Below, piece by piece: positions 25,699 through 33,362 of a DNA stretch of 64,000 nucleotides (the first letter of the stretch is position 1; each line of letters starts with the position of its first letter). The translations under genes were made by a program, and so were the position numbers. Origin of the DNA: Butyricicoccus_A sp963601915 (GTDB lineage Bacteria > Bacillota > Clostridia > Oscillospirales > Butyricicoccaceae); the NCBI GenBank assembly GCA_963601915.1, contig CAVCGL010000010.1:1-64000 (forward strand), written 5' to 3'. The notes below the pieces were generated by a model. The model saw only the letters and a program-made list of their open reading frames with translations, was not told the DNA's origin and did not search any database.

Positions 25699-25727
25699 AG
25701 TATACACAGCTTGTCAGAACCAGTCAA
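25699..25727 (-). promoter_or_regulatory. Promoter of the toxin mRNA
   Basis: On the minus strand TTGACT (25727-25722), exactly 17 bases, TATACT (25704-25699). It predicts a transcript from about 25,692 to 25,398 with a leader of roughly 105 bases. Confidence 0.78.
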
Positions 25728-25783
25728 TATGATATTTGGCTGGTTCTTTTATTTTATAATTGTAATACTATTGTAACACTTAG

Positions 25784-25812
25784 TTGATAAAATTATCACC
25801 ATTACTTATAAT
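25784..25812 (+). promoter_or_regulatory. Promoter and likely autoregulatory operator of the second XRE gene
   Basis: TTGATA (25784-25789), exactly 17 bases, TATAAT (25807-25812). The perfect dyad TGATAA-AA-TTATCA (25785-25798) covers the -35. Confidence 0.65.
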
Positions 25813-25837
25813 AAAAGTAAGAAAGGCGGTAATTGCG

Positions 25838-26179
25838 ATGAAGGCGAAGAAAGAGCTGAATATTCAAATTGGCAGTCGTGTTAAAACCGCCAGAGAAGCT
25901 ATGCGATATACACAGGAAAATTTAGCAGAACGGATTGATGTTTCTGTTCAATATATTTCAGATTTAGAACGCGGTGTGGTGGGTGCATCGTTGCCAACGA
26001 TGATTAAACTGTGTCAAGTGTTGCACACATCCAGCGATTTTTTGTTGATGGGAAAAGAGCATTGCATTTATAAACGGATAGGCGGTTTTGCTACATCTCC
26101 GAAAGGAGGTGATAGTTATGCGAATTACTTTACATATTGGAGCCTTTACGGTGACAATTATTGTCAAGCGCACGCATAA
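25838..26179 (+). CDS. XRE-family transcriptional regulator
   Basis: A 113-aa protein with an N-terminal Cro/CI helix-turn-helix (GSRVKTAREAMRYTQENLAERI, VSVQYISDLERGVVGASLPT, LCQVLHTSSDFLLMG). The start is set at 25838 (MKAKKELN), after AAAGGCGG; the longer frame begins within the -35. The last 35 residues (from CIYKRIGG) do not look like a domain and overlap a second, better-supported small ORF in another frame. The tail may therefore be dispensable read-through of an older stop. A dyad on its promoter suggests autorepression. Its position beside the toxin-antitoxin-like locus may be coincidental. Confidence 0.78.
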   Translation: MKAKKELNIQIGSRVKTAREAMRYTQENLAERIDVSVQYISDLERGVVGASLPTMIKLCQVLHTSSDFLLMGKEHCIYKRIGGFATSPKGGDSYANYFTYWSLYGDNYCQAHA

Positions 26180-26204
26180 GAGAAACCACCACTCTGCCAA
26201 GTGA
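26118..26204 (+). CDS. 28-aa basic small protein overlapping the xre 3' end
   Basis: Frame MRITLHIGAFTVTIIVKR...HHSAK, 28 aa, with the best ribosome site in the area (GAAAGGAGGTGATAG, 5 bases before ATG). It overlaps the last 62 bases of the XRE gene in a different frame and ends just before a terminator. Alternating hydrophobic residues suggest a beta strand or short membrane-active segment followed by a basic tail. I do not know the family with certainty. The strong ribosome site makes translation likely. Confidence 0.55.
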   Translation: MRITLHIGAFTVTIIVKRTHKRNHHSAK

Positions 26205-26233
26205 CGGTTTCAATTATAAATTGACCTTAACCT

Positions 26234-26266
26234 GAGCAAAACCGCTTATCAGCGATGCTCTTTTCT
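26234..26266 (+). terminator. Terminator after xre and the small ORF
   Basis: GAGCA...TGCTC outer stem with CGCT/AGCG inner stem, followed by TTTTCT. Confidence 0.65.
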
Positions 26267-26320
26267 ATTTCTATTATATCGAATCGTGATTGTTTGTCAA
26301 GGTTGTAGACTGGCTCTTTT

Positions 26321-26917
26321 TTATCGAAACTGAAGGATAATCGCAAAGCCGGTGCTGCCGCCGGAATGCCGGTAGTCCTGTGTCACCGTGAGTTTTCCCT
26401 GCTTTCGGCCGAGCATGACCCACAGCGGTGTGTTGCTTTCATCACCGATAGAGGCTTTGCAGTCGGAGAGTTCAAATTGTCCAAAGCAGCTGCACGCGGA
26501 AAGAGCGTCGAGATGTTCCCGCGCCATGGTGTAGGTCATATGTACCACATGGTTGTAATCCGCATTGCTGCACAGATAAATATCAATGATTGTGCCGACG
26601 CGGCGGATAATCAGACGATATTTTCCGGGTTCTAAGTCGGAAAAGTCCGCAAGTGGAATGGGTTCTGCCCATCTGCGGTTGAGACAGGTGTGCAGGGCAA
26701 CAGTAGCATGCTGTGCTTCTTCTTTGACGCGGAAATCAAAACATTTGGTGTCATCGGAAAAGAGCTTGAGAATAGAAGCGGAATCTTGGGCGCTGATATT
26801 GCTCTTTCCGACACGGATTTTCGGTTCTCTGTGTGTATAGAGAACGATAAGAATCAAGACGACAACGACAGCAATGATGAGCAAAATATCTATATTAGGG
26901 ATTTGGATTTGATCCAT
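26321..26917 (-). CDS. Membrane-anchored protein of unknown function
   Basis: Unrecognised 198-aa protein. A single N-terminal transmembrane helix (IDILLIIAVVVVLILIVLYT) is followed by a soluble domain of about 165 residues that looks beta-rich, with several cysteines (CSNADYN, SACSCFGQFELSDCKA) and the closing stretch GSTGFAIILQFR. The start at 26917 (MDQIQIPN) is chosen because GAGGAG lies 9 bases upstream; the upstream TTG in frame precedes it only within the ribosome site. It stands alone between the XRE locus terminator and the TSUP pair. Confidence 0.65.
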   Translation of the reverse strand: MDQIQIPNIDILLIIAVVVVLILIVLYTHREPKIRVGKSNISAQDSASILKLFSDDTKCFDFRVKEEAQHATVALHTCLNRRWAEPIPLADFSDLEPGKYRLIIRRVGTIIDIYLCSNADYNHVVHMTYTMAREHLDALSACSCFGQFELSDCKASIGDESNTPLWVMLGRKQGKLTVTQDYRHSGGSTGFAIILQFR

Positions 26918-26975
26918 ATAGCCAGCTCCTCTCAAAAAAGAATAGTCTCAGTATAGCACGCATGTGCGAAAAATG

Positions 26976-27332
26976 CTACTGTTTGGAGGAATGGGACAAT
27001 AACTCTCGAAAACCGAGGATGAGCAGCAAAATGCCAAATCCGCGGCGCAGCCAATCCATGGGCAATAAACCGGCGGCGACAGAAGCGAGCGGCGAGGCAA
27101 GGCATCCGGCGAGAATGCACCAAATGGCGATTTGCTTTTGGATCAGATGATGCCGGATGTGCGAAACCAGTGCCGTGGGCGCACAGCACAGAAAATAGAG
27201 CAAATTGATGCCCGCGGCGGTGTATTGCGGCAGCTGCTCCATCATGGTCAGCCACAGAATCAGCAGAGAACCGCCGCCGATGCCAAAACCGGACAGGACT
27301 CCGGTGATCGCACCGATGAAAACGCCCATCAT
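26976..27332 (-). CDS. TSUP-family (TauE/SafE) permease, half-size, second of a pair
   Basis: A 118-aa four-helix membrane protein. The opening GVFIGAITGVLSGFGIGGGS is the hallmark TSUP motif, and the protein ends GFGILLLILGFRELLSH. TSUP proteins move sulfite, sulfonates or other sulfur/carboxylate anions and usually have 7-8 helices in one chain; here the two halves are separate genes. Its ATG (27332 or 27329) overlaps the stop of the first half, so the two halves are made together and very likely form one heterodimeric transporter. Substrate unknown. Confidence 0.82.
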   Translation of the reverse strand: MMGVFIGAITGVLSGFGIGGGSLLILWLTMMEQLPQYTAAGINLLYFLCCAPTALVSHIRHHLIQKQIAIWCILAGCLASPLASVAAGLLPMDWLRRGFGILLLILGFRELLSHSSKQ

Positions 27333-27688
27333 AGTAAAAGCACCGCACGGATACCGCCCCAAAGAAGCAGCAGAGCAAATGCTTTGCGAAGCAGCGGGAC
27401 AGAAACGCGGGAAAACAGCAGACCGGAAAACAATCCGCCGATGGCACCGCCGAGCAGATACGGCACAGAAAACGACAGAGGCAGACTGCCGTTGCGCAGG
27501 TAAATCAAAACACTGACAGCGGACAGGGGAAAGATGACGGCAACAGAAGTGGCAAAGGCTTGCTTTTGCTCCATGCCAAGCCAACCGGTAAACAATGGGA
27601 CGAGAAACAGTCCGCCACCGGCACCGAAAAAACCATTTGCCGCTCCGGCGCACGTGCCGATAATCAGACATTTGGTGCGTTCCTGCAT
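27329..27688 (-). CDS. TSUP-family (TauE/SafE) permease, half-size, first of a pair
   Basis: A 119-aa four-helix protein with the TSUP signature GTCAGAANGFFGAGGGLFLVP and a second conserved loop AFATSVAVIFPLSAVSV. It starts after AAAGGAGCTGCCT and overlaps the second half by 4 bases. Pairs of half-size TSUP genes occur in several Clostridia, so this is more likely a true split form than a frameshift; both halves have intact starts and comparable length. An upstream terminator separates it from the EIIA-like gene. Confidence 0.82.
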   Translation of the reverse strand: MQERTKCLIIGTCAGAANGFFGAGGGLFLVPLFTGWLGMEQKQAFATSVAVIFPLSAVSVLIYLRNGSLPLSFSVPYLLGGAIGGLFSGLLFSRVSVPLLRKAFALLLLWGGIRAVLLL

Positions 27689-27712
27689 AGGCAGCTCCTT
27701 TCTGCGGGGATA

Positions 27713-27746
27713 ACAAAAGGCACATCAGTATAGAACTGATGTGCCT
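27713..27746 (-). terminator. Terminator after the EIIA-like gene
   Basis: GGCACATCAGT/ACTGATGTGCC, 11-bp stem, followed on the minus strand by TTTTGTT. Confidence 0.85.
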
Positions 27747-27781
27747 GTATTGTTTGCAGAACGATTGCGTTTTATACGCGC

Positions 27782-28237
27782 TTATACCATCGGGCAGGAG
27801 CAGGAGAACATGCGGGTCTTGCCGGTCTCTACATCGCCAGCGCAAACGGAAACTTCCTCAATCGGCAGATTGGTTACGATGCAGGAAAAATCAACATAGC
27901 CGCCCTGTGCCTTGATTGCTGCGACATCGCAGGAAAACAGTTCCGTGCCGGTGGTAACTGTCTGGCCAGCCTGTACATGCAGGCGGAAATCGTGGTGCTG
28001 AGCATCCATGTCAGCAGTGAGCAGCAGTTCAACGTCGTGCTCGCTGTCGAACAGGGTGACAGCGTGGTCGGAAACGCGGGTGATAATGCCATTGCACGGA
28101 GCAACGACGGTGTTGTTGGTCGGGAAAATAGCAATGCCCTCGCCGAGGGTGCGGTCGCTCAGGCTGTGGTGAACAGCTTCAATCGGAACGCATTTGCCGG
28201 TGGCCGGAGCCATGAAATCAAACGTAGCAGTAGTCAT
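27782..28237 (-). CDS. PTS EIIA-Glc-like protein lacking the phosphorylated histidine
   Basis: A 151-aa protein with the full EIIA-glucose fold pattern: APATGKCVPIEAV, LGEGIAIFPTNNTVVAPCNG, DHAVTL, GQTVTTGTELFSCDVAAIK and SCIVTNL. The first active-site histidine is present (DHAV). The second, normally in a LLIHxGxDT-type motif and the one that carries phosphate, is replaced: the sequence reads ELLLTADMDAQHHDF, with threonine there. It is therefore unlikely to pass phosphate and may be a regulatory or binding relic. The start is well placed after AAAGGAG. No PTS EIIB or EIIC gene is adjacent. The cysteine-rich end (CAGDVETGKTRMFSCSCPMV) is also unusual. Confidence 0.8.
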   Translation of the reverse strand: MTTATFDFMAPATGKCVPIEAVHHSLSDRTLGEGIAIFPTNNTVVAPCNGIITRVSDHAVTLFDSEHDVELLLTADMDAQHHDFRLHVQAGQTVTTGTELFSCDVAAIKAQGGYVDFSCIVTNLPIEEVSVCAGDVETGKTRMFSCSCPMV

Positions 28238-28487
28238 TATGAATCTTCTCCTTTAGAAGAAATGTGAAATATCCTCGAGATATGGAATCGTTCTTCCATA
28301 CACCCCTTTTTGGTGCACGAATAGTTTCGCACATTTCTTCTATGGATGCAATAGGCGGTTTTGACAAAGAAAAATGCTTTGGTGGATTTGTCTGTTGTTA
28401 TCCTGAACAACTTGATAAATTGTTACAAAATGGCAGTGAAATTATGATTGATTTACACAAAATAACAGTGGGAAATTTGTGCAGAAA
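28238..28487. other. Intergenic region upstream of the EIIA-like gene
   Basis: AT-rich, about 250 bases, holding the EIIA-like leader on the minus strand. A dyad ATATC-CTCGA-GATAT lies near 28,268, and another imperfect one (GTGCACGAA/TTTCGCAC) near 28,313. No consensus promoter stands out and I see no credible gene. Confidence 0.5.
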
Positions 28488-28519
28488 CACAAAGTCCCTT
28501 CTCCGTGCGGAGAAGGGAC
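28488..28519 (-). terminator. Terminator after the 203-aa membrane protein gene
   Basis: GTCCCTTCTCCG/CGGAGAAGGGAC, 12-bp stem with T-rich minus-strand tail. Confidence 0.8.
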
Positions 28520-28529
28520 AAACGGGGGA

Positions 28530-29141
28530 TTATTTTGCATTGAAAATAGAGCTCAAGCTGTCTCCGGAAAAGGAATCCAGCGCGGTTTCTAACTGCTTTG
28601 CGCTGTCAGGAAGCGAGATGTCGGAATTTTCTGCCAAGAGCGAAATGCCTGCCTTGACTTCGTCCAAAGCATTGACAGCATCCGGCAGCATGGTGATGAA
28701 AGCCTGCTGTACGTCGGCATCGGTTGTCGCGGGATCACGGAGCATGTCTGAGAGCGTATCTGACATGGTGTGATAGGACGATGCCGCTTTTTGAAAATGC
28801 TCCTGTGCGTCAGACAGCTCATCCGGTGCCTGTACAGAGGCGAGCGCATCAATCGGTGCGGCTGCCGCGGACAGCATCGACTGCAAGGTGGTGCGGTTGT
28901 CTGCACCGGCAATGCGCTGCGCCGCCATGTCCTGAAACAGATTGGTTTCCACCTGATACAGGTCGTCAAACGCATCCGTCAGGTCTTCGGTGTACTGCGT
29001 GAGCTGCTGCTGGCGCTGCTGCGCGCGCTGAAGCTCTGCCTGATGGGCGCGCCATTTGCTGACACCTGCTATGCAGCAGACAGCAATCACTGCGATGCAC
29101 AGCAAACCCAGCACAATACCCCATACACGTTTCTTGCTCAC
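28530..29141 (-). CDS. Membrane-anchored helical protein of unknown function
   Basis: Unrecognised 203-aa protein. One N-terminal transmembrane helix (VWGIVLGLLCIAVIAVCCIAG) is followed by an all-helical, Ala/Gln/Asp-rich extracytoplasmic part, probably coiled coil (HQAELQRAQQRQQQLTQYTE and further). The stop of prfB lies 2 bases before its start, so the two are co-transcribed. A link to translation termination is not implied. Confidence 0.68.
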   Translation of the reverse strand: MSKKRVWGIVLGLLCIAVIAVCCIAGVSKWRAHQAELQRAQQRQQQLTQYTEDLTDAFDDLYQVETNLFQDMAAQRIAGADNRTTLQSMLSAAAAPIDALASVQAPDELSDAQEHFQKAASSYHTMSDTLSDMLRDPATTDADVQQAFITMLPDAVNALDEVKAGISLLAENSDISLPDSAKQLETALDSFSGDSLSSIFNAK

Positions 29142-29143
29142 GG

Positions 29144-30271
29144 TTACTTGGTCTCCAGTTCGCCGGTGGCCTGTGCGGTCAGATAGGCATTGATAAAGCC
29201 GTCAATATCGCCGTCCATCACTGCGTCAATGTTGCTGTTTTCAAAGCCTGTGCGGGTATCCTTTGCCAAGGTGTACGGCATAAAGACGTAGGAACGAATC
29301 TGGCTGCCCCACTCAATCTTTTTCTGATCGCCCTTGATGTCGGAGATCTTGTCCAGATGCTCGCGCTCCTTGATTTCAACCAGCTTGGCGCGCAGCATTT
29401 TCATACAGTTGTCGCGGTTCTGGAACTGGCTTCGCTCGGTCTGGCAGCTGACAACGATGCCGGTCGGCTTATGCGTCAGACGAACCGCGGACGAGGTCTT
29501 GTTGATGTGCTGGCCGCCTGCACCGGAGGAACGGTATACCTGCATGTCAATGTCCTCCGGACGGATTTCCACTTCTGTGTCATCATCAATTTCCGGCATG
29601 ACCTCGACAGCGGAGAACGAGGTGTGGCGGCGTCCGGACGAGTCAAACGGAGAGATACGAACCAGACGATGCACGCCGGATTCACTCTTGAGGAAGCCGT
29701 ATGCATTTTCGCCTTCAATCAGGATAGAAGCAGACTTGAGGCCTGCATCATCGCCTTCCAGATAGTCCAGAATCTTGTAGCTGAAGCCATGGCGCTCTGC
29801 CCAACGGGTGTACATGCGGTACAGCATGTCGCACCAATCCTGTGCCTCGGTGCCGCCTGCACCGGCATGGAACGACAGAATGGCATTGTTCGCATCGTAT
29901 TCGCCGAGCAGCAGGGTAGCCAGCTTGCGGCGCTCCAGCTCATCACTGAGTGCATCGTATCCTTCGTGCAGCTCGTCAATCATGGAGTCGTCGTCCATCT
30001 CAATGGCGAGATCGCACAGGGTCAGCAGGTCTTCCTGCTGGCTGCACAGCGTGTGATAGCCTTCAATTTTGTCTTTCAGTGCCTTGGTGCGCTGCAAAAT
30101 TTTCTGAGACTTTTCCATGTCGTCCCAGAAGCCCGGCTCAGAGGCGCGGTTTTCCAGTTCTTCTACTTCTTCAGCAGCGTGCTCCAAATCATATGCCTGG
30201 CCCAAATCCTCGATGGCAGGCTTGAGATCGTGCAGCTTCTGACGGTATTCTTCAAATTCGATGAGTGCCAA
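29144..30271 (-). CDS. prfB: Peptide chain release factor 2
   Basis: Recognises UGA and UAA stop codons and triggers peptide release. The 375-aa protein has the SPF codon-recognition tripeptide (ISPFDSSGRRHTSF) and the catalytic GGQ in SGAGGQHINKTSSAVRLTH, near residue 250. It starts at TTG, 8 bases after GAGGAG. Unlike many bacteria there is no in-frame UGA and +1 frameshift site near codon 25: the frame is open from the start through DLGQAYDLEHAAEEVEELENR (about residues 22-42). The usual autoregulation is therefore absent. Confidence 0.96.
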   Translation of the reverse strand: MALIEFEEYRQKLHDLKPAIEDLGQAYDLEHAAEEVEELENRASEPGFWDDMEKSQKILQRTKALKDKIEGYHTLCSQQEDLLTLCDLAIEMDDDSMIDELHEGYDALSDELERRKLATLLLGEYDANNAILSFHAGAGGTEAQDWCDMLYRMYTRWAERHGFSYKILDYLEGDDAGLKSASILIEGENAYGFLKSESGVHRLVRISPFDSSGRRHTSFSAVEVMPEIDDDTEVEIRPEDIDMQVYRSSGAGGQHINKTSSAVRLTHKPTGIVVSCQTERSQFQNRDNCMKMLRAKLVEIKEREHLDKISDIKGDQKKIEWGSQIRSYVFMPYTLAKDTRTGFENSNIDAVMDGDIDGFINAYLTAQATGELETK

Positions 30272-30412
30272 AATAAATTCTCCTCACAAATAAAAAATCA
30301 TATATTCTTAACTCTATATTATAGTGAAAGCAGGGGGAGAAGTAAAGAATTTTTTATGTTGCAGGACAAAATACGGTTTATTCACAAAAATTTAGTTTTT
30401 CTTACTACTGAT

Positions 30413-30424
30413 TTGTGTTATAAT
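30413..30424 (+). promoter_or_regulatory. Extended -10 promoter of secA
   Basis: TGT directly before TATAAT (30419-30424) forms an extended -10; no good -35. It lies about 70 bases before the secA start. Confidence 0.5.
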
Positions 30425-30495
30425 GCAAGGTGAATGGCTGGGCAAGTGCGCAAAGACAAACTTTTCTGGTCAGATTTTAGAGAGGAACTTGATTC

Positions 30496-33336
30496 ATGGG
30501 GTTTTTAGACAAGATTTTTGGTACACACAGTGACCATGAGCTCAAGCGCATCCGTCCGATTGCGGACAAAGTCGATGCGCTGGAAGAGGAATATAAGAAG
30601 CTGACCGATGCACAGCTTCGCGGCAAGACCGACGAATTTAGAAAACGCTATCAGGAAGGCGAAACGCTGGACGACCTGCTGCCGGAAGCCTTTGCTACCA
30701 TGCGAGAGGCGGCATGGCGCGTGCTCGGTATGCGCCATTACCGCGTACAGGTTATCGGCGGTATTGTGCTGCATCAGGGTCGTATCGCAGAGATGAAGAC
30801 CGGTGAAGGCAAGACCCTCGTGGCAACCCTGCCGGCCTATTTGAATGCCATCGCAGGCAAGGGCGTGCATATCGTCACGGTCAATGACTATCTGGCAAAG
30901 CGAGATAGTGAGTGGATGGGCAAGGTTTACCGCTTCCTCGGCCTGACCGTTGGATTGGTCGTTCACGCCGTTCCGCCGGATCAGCGCAAGCCGATGTACG
31001 ATGCGGATATTACCTATGGCACCAACAATGAGTTTGGTTTTGATTATCTGCGCGACAACATGGCGATTTATAAAAACCGCATGGTACAGCGCGGACATTT
31101 CTTTGCCATCGTCGATGAGGTGGACTCCATCTTGATTGATGAGGCGCGTACGCCGCTGATTATCTCCGGTCAGGGAGATAAATCTACCGACATGTACGAG
31201 CGGGCAGAGAGCTTTGTCAATCGCCTGAAGTGCTATCGCATCAAGGAGACTGATGACAAGCTGGATCTGGAGGAAGAGGGCGAGCGCCTGCGCATTGAAG
31301 AAGAGGAGCGCAAGGCAAATCCGGAAAAGGCAAAGCCGATGACGGACGAAGACCGTCAGATTCTTGAGCAGCTGCGCGCGGATTATGTCGTTGATGAGAA
31401 GGCAAAGACCGCGGTGCTGACACCGGTTGGTCAGAAAAAGGCCGAGCAGTATTTCGGCGTGGAAAATCTGGCAGATCCGGAAAACTCGACGCTGGCACAT
31501 CACATCAATCAGGCGCTGCGTGCCCACGGCATCATGAAGCTGGATGTCGATTATGTCATCCGTGACGGCGAGATCATCATTGTCGATGAGAACACCGGCC
31601 GTCTGATGTTCGGCAGACGCTATAACGAGGGTCTGCATCAGGCGATTGAGGCAAAGGAACATGTCAAGGTACAGCGCGAGAGCAAGACGCTGGCTACGAT
31701 TACGTTCCAGAACTACTTCCGTATGTACGGCAAGCTGTCCGGTATGACCGGTACGGCACTGACCGAGGAAGATGAGTTCCGCGAGATTTACAAGTTGGAT
31801 GTCATCGAGATTCCGACCAATAAACAGATTGCGCGTAAAGACAATCCGGATGCAGTATACCGCACGGAAGCGGGCAAGTTCCGCGCAGCGATTGCAAAGA
31901 TTCAGGAGTGCCATGCCAAGGGTCAGCCGATTCTGGTCGGTACGGTATCCATTGAAAAGAGTGAGCTGCTGTCCAAGCTGCTCAAGAAGGAAGGCATCGC
32001 GCACAATGTCTTGAACGCAAAGTTCCATGAGCAGGAAGCAGAGATTGTCGCGCAGGCAGGCCGTCTGGGTGCGGTTACGATTGCAACCAACATGGCTGGC
32101 CGTGGTACGGATATTGTGCTCGGCGGCAATGCGGAAAACATGGCTGTCGCAGCGCTGCGCAAGGCAGGCTTTGACGAAGCCGTTATCACAGAAGCTACCG
32201 GCTATGCGGAGACGGAAGACGAAGAAATCCTGCGCGCCCGCGAGGAATACCAACGTCATTTGGCAGAATTCAAGAAGCAGACCGATGAAGAGGGCGAACG
32301 CGTGCGTGCCGCAGGCGGCTTGTACATTCTCGGCACAGAGCGCCATGAATCCCGCCGTATTGATAACCAGCTGCGCGGCCGTGCCGGTCGTCAGGGCGAT
32401 CCGGGTGAATCCAGCTTCTATATTTCCATGGAAGATGATTTGATGCGCCTGTTCGGCTCGGAACGTGTCATGGGTATGCTGGATAAGATGGGCATGGATG
32501 ATGACACGCCGATTGACCAGAAAATGCTGTCCGGCGCCATTGAGAGCGCACAGAAGAAGGTCGAGTCGAGAAACTTTCAGATTCGTAAAAATGTCCTGCA
32601 ATATGATGACGTGCTCAATACCCAGCGCGAAGTGATTTACAAACAGCGTCAGGATGTCTTGGACGGCGCAGACCTCAAGGAATCCATTTTGAGCATGGTA
32701 GACAGCGTTATTGAGACAACGGTACACGGCGTACTCGGTGAAAAGAGCTATCTGGAGCCGGCTGATGTAGAGGATATTCGCAAGCACTTCCTGGGTCTGT
32801 TCCTGACACCGGAGGACTTGCAGTTTACCAATGAAGAGCTGGATGATATGGCGCCGGAGGCTCTCATCGAAGAGATTCGAGAGATTGCCCATGCGGTATA
32901 TCAGGCAAAGGAAGAAGAAGTTACATCGAACATTATGCGTGAGCTGGAGCGCGTGATTCTGCTGCGCAATGTCGATGAAAAGTGGATGGATCACATCGAC
33001 GCCATGACCGAACTGCGAAACGGCGTTCGTCTGCGCGCGTATGCACAGCGCGATCCGGTTGTCGAGTACAAGCGCGAAGGCTCGGAGATGTACGACCAGA
33101 TGATTGCATTGATCCGCGAAGATACCGTTCGTATGATGTATACGGTACGTGTTCGTGTGAACGGCGAAGAGCCAAAGCGCGAACAGGTCGCTCGGGAAAC
33201 CGGTGCGTCCGGTGCAGAGAGCGAGGAGAGCGTTGCCAATACACCGCGCAAGGCAATCAAGAAGCCGGGCAGAAATGATCCGTGCCCGTGCGGCAGCGGC
33301 AAGAAGTACAAAAAGTGCTGTGGCCGCAATGAGTAA
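30496..33336 (+). CDS. secA: Preprotein translocase ATPase SecA
   Basis: Motor that drives unfolded preproteins through SecYEG. The 946-aa chain has Walker A MKTGEGKT (near residue 100), the Walker B/DEAD-type VDEVDSILIDEARTPLIISG region, the SecA signature VTIATNMAGRGTDIVLGG, QLRGRAGRQGDPG, and the C-terminal zinc-binding SEC-C tail RNDPCPCGSGKKYKKCC. An acidic, glutamate-rich insert lies near residues 255-285 (EEEGERLRIEEEERKANPEK). Start after GAGAGGAAC. Downstream is a membrane protein gene 26 bases away. Confidence 0.98.
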   Translation: MGFLDKIFGTHSDHELKRIRPIADKVDALEEEYKKLTDAQLRGKTDEFRKRYQEGETLDDLLPEAFATMREAAWRVLGMRHYRVQVIGGIVLHQGRIAEMKTGEGKTLVATLPAYLNAIAGKGVHIVTVNDYLAKRDSEWMGKVYRFLGLTVGLVVHAVPPDQRKPMYDADITYGTNNEFGFDYLRDNMAIYKNRMVQRGHFFAIVDEVDSILIDEARTPLIISGQGDKSTDMYERAESFVNRLKCYRIKETDDKLDLEEEGERLRIEEEERKANPEKAKPMTDEDRQILEQLRADYVVDEKAKTAVLTPVGQKKAEQYFGVENLADPENSTLAHHINQALRAHGIMKLDVDYVIRDGEIIIVDENTGRLMFGRRYNEGLHQAIEAKEHVKVQRESKTLATITFQNYFRMYGKLSGMTGTALTEEDEFREIYKLDVIEIPTNKQIARKDNPDAVYRTEAGKFRAAIAKIQECHAKGQPILVGTVSIEKSELLSKLLKKEGIAHNVLNAKFHEQEAEIVAQAGRLGAVTIATNMAGRGTDIVLGGNAENMAVAALRKAGFDEAVITEATGYAETEDEEILRAREEYQRHLAEFKKQTDEEGERVRAAGGLYILGTERHESRRIDNQLRGRAGRQGDPGESSFYISMEDDLMRLFGSERVMGMLDKMGMDDDTPIDQKMLSGAIESAQKKVESRNFQIRKNVLQYDDVLNTQREVIYKQRQDVLDGADLKESILSMVDSVIETTVHGVLGEKSYLEPADVEDIRKHFLGLFLTPEDLQFTNEELDDMAPEALIEEIREIAHAVYQAKEEEVTSNIMRELERVILLRNVDEKWMDHIDAMTELRNGVRLRAYAQRDPVVEYKREGSEMYDQMIALIREDTVRMMYTVRVRVNGEEPKREQVARETGASGAESEESVANTPRKAIKKPGRNDPCPCGSGKKYKKCCGRNE

Positions 33337-33362
33337 AAATAAAAGGGTAGGCGAAACGCTGC

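Noticed and set aside
28264..28773. 169-aa plus-strand open frame beginning MKYPRDMESF
   Set aside because: The first half looks mildly protein-like, but the frame crosses the terminator of the minus-strand gene and then runs antisense to it; no ribosome site.
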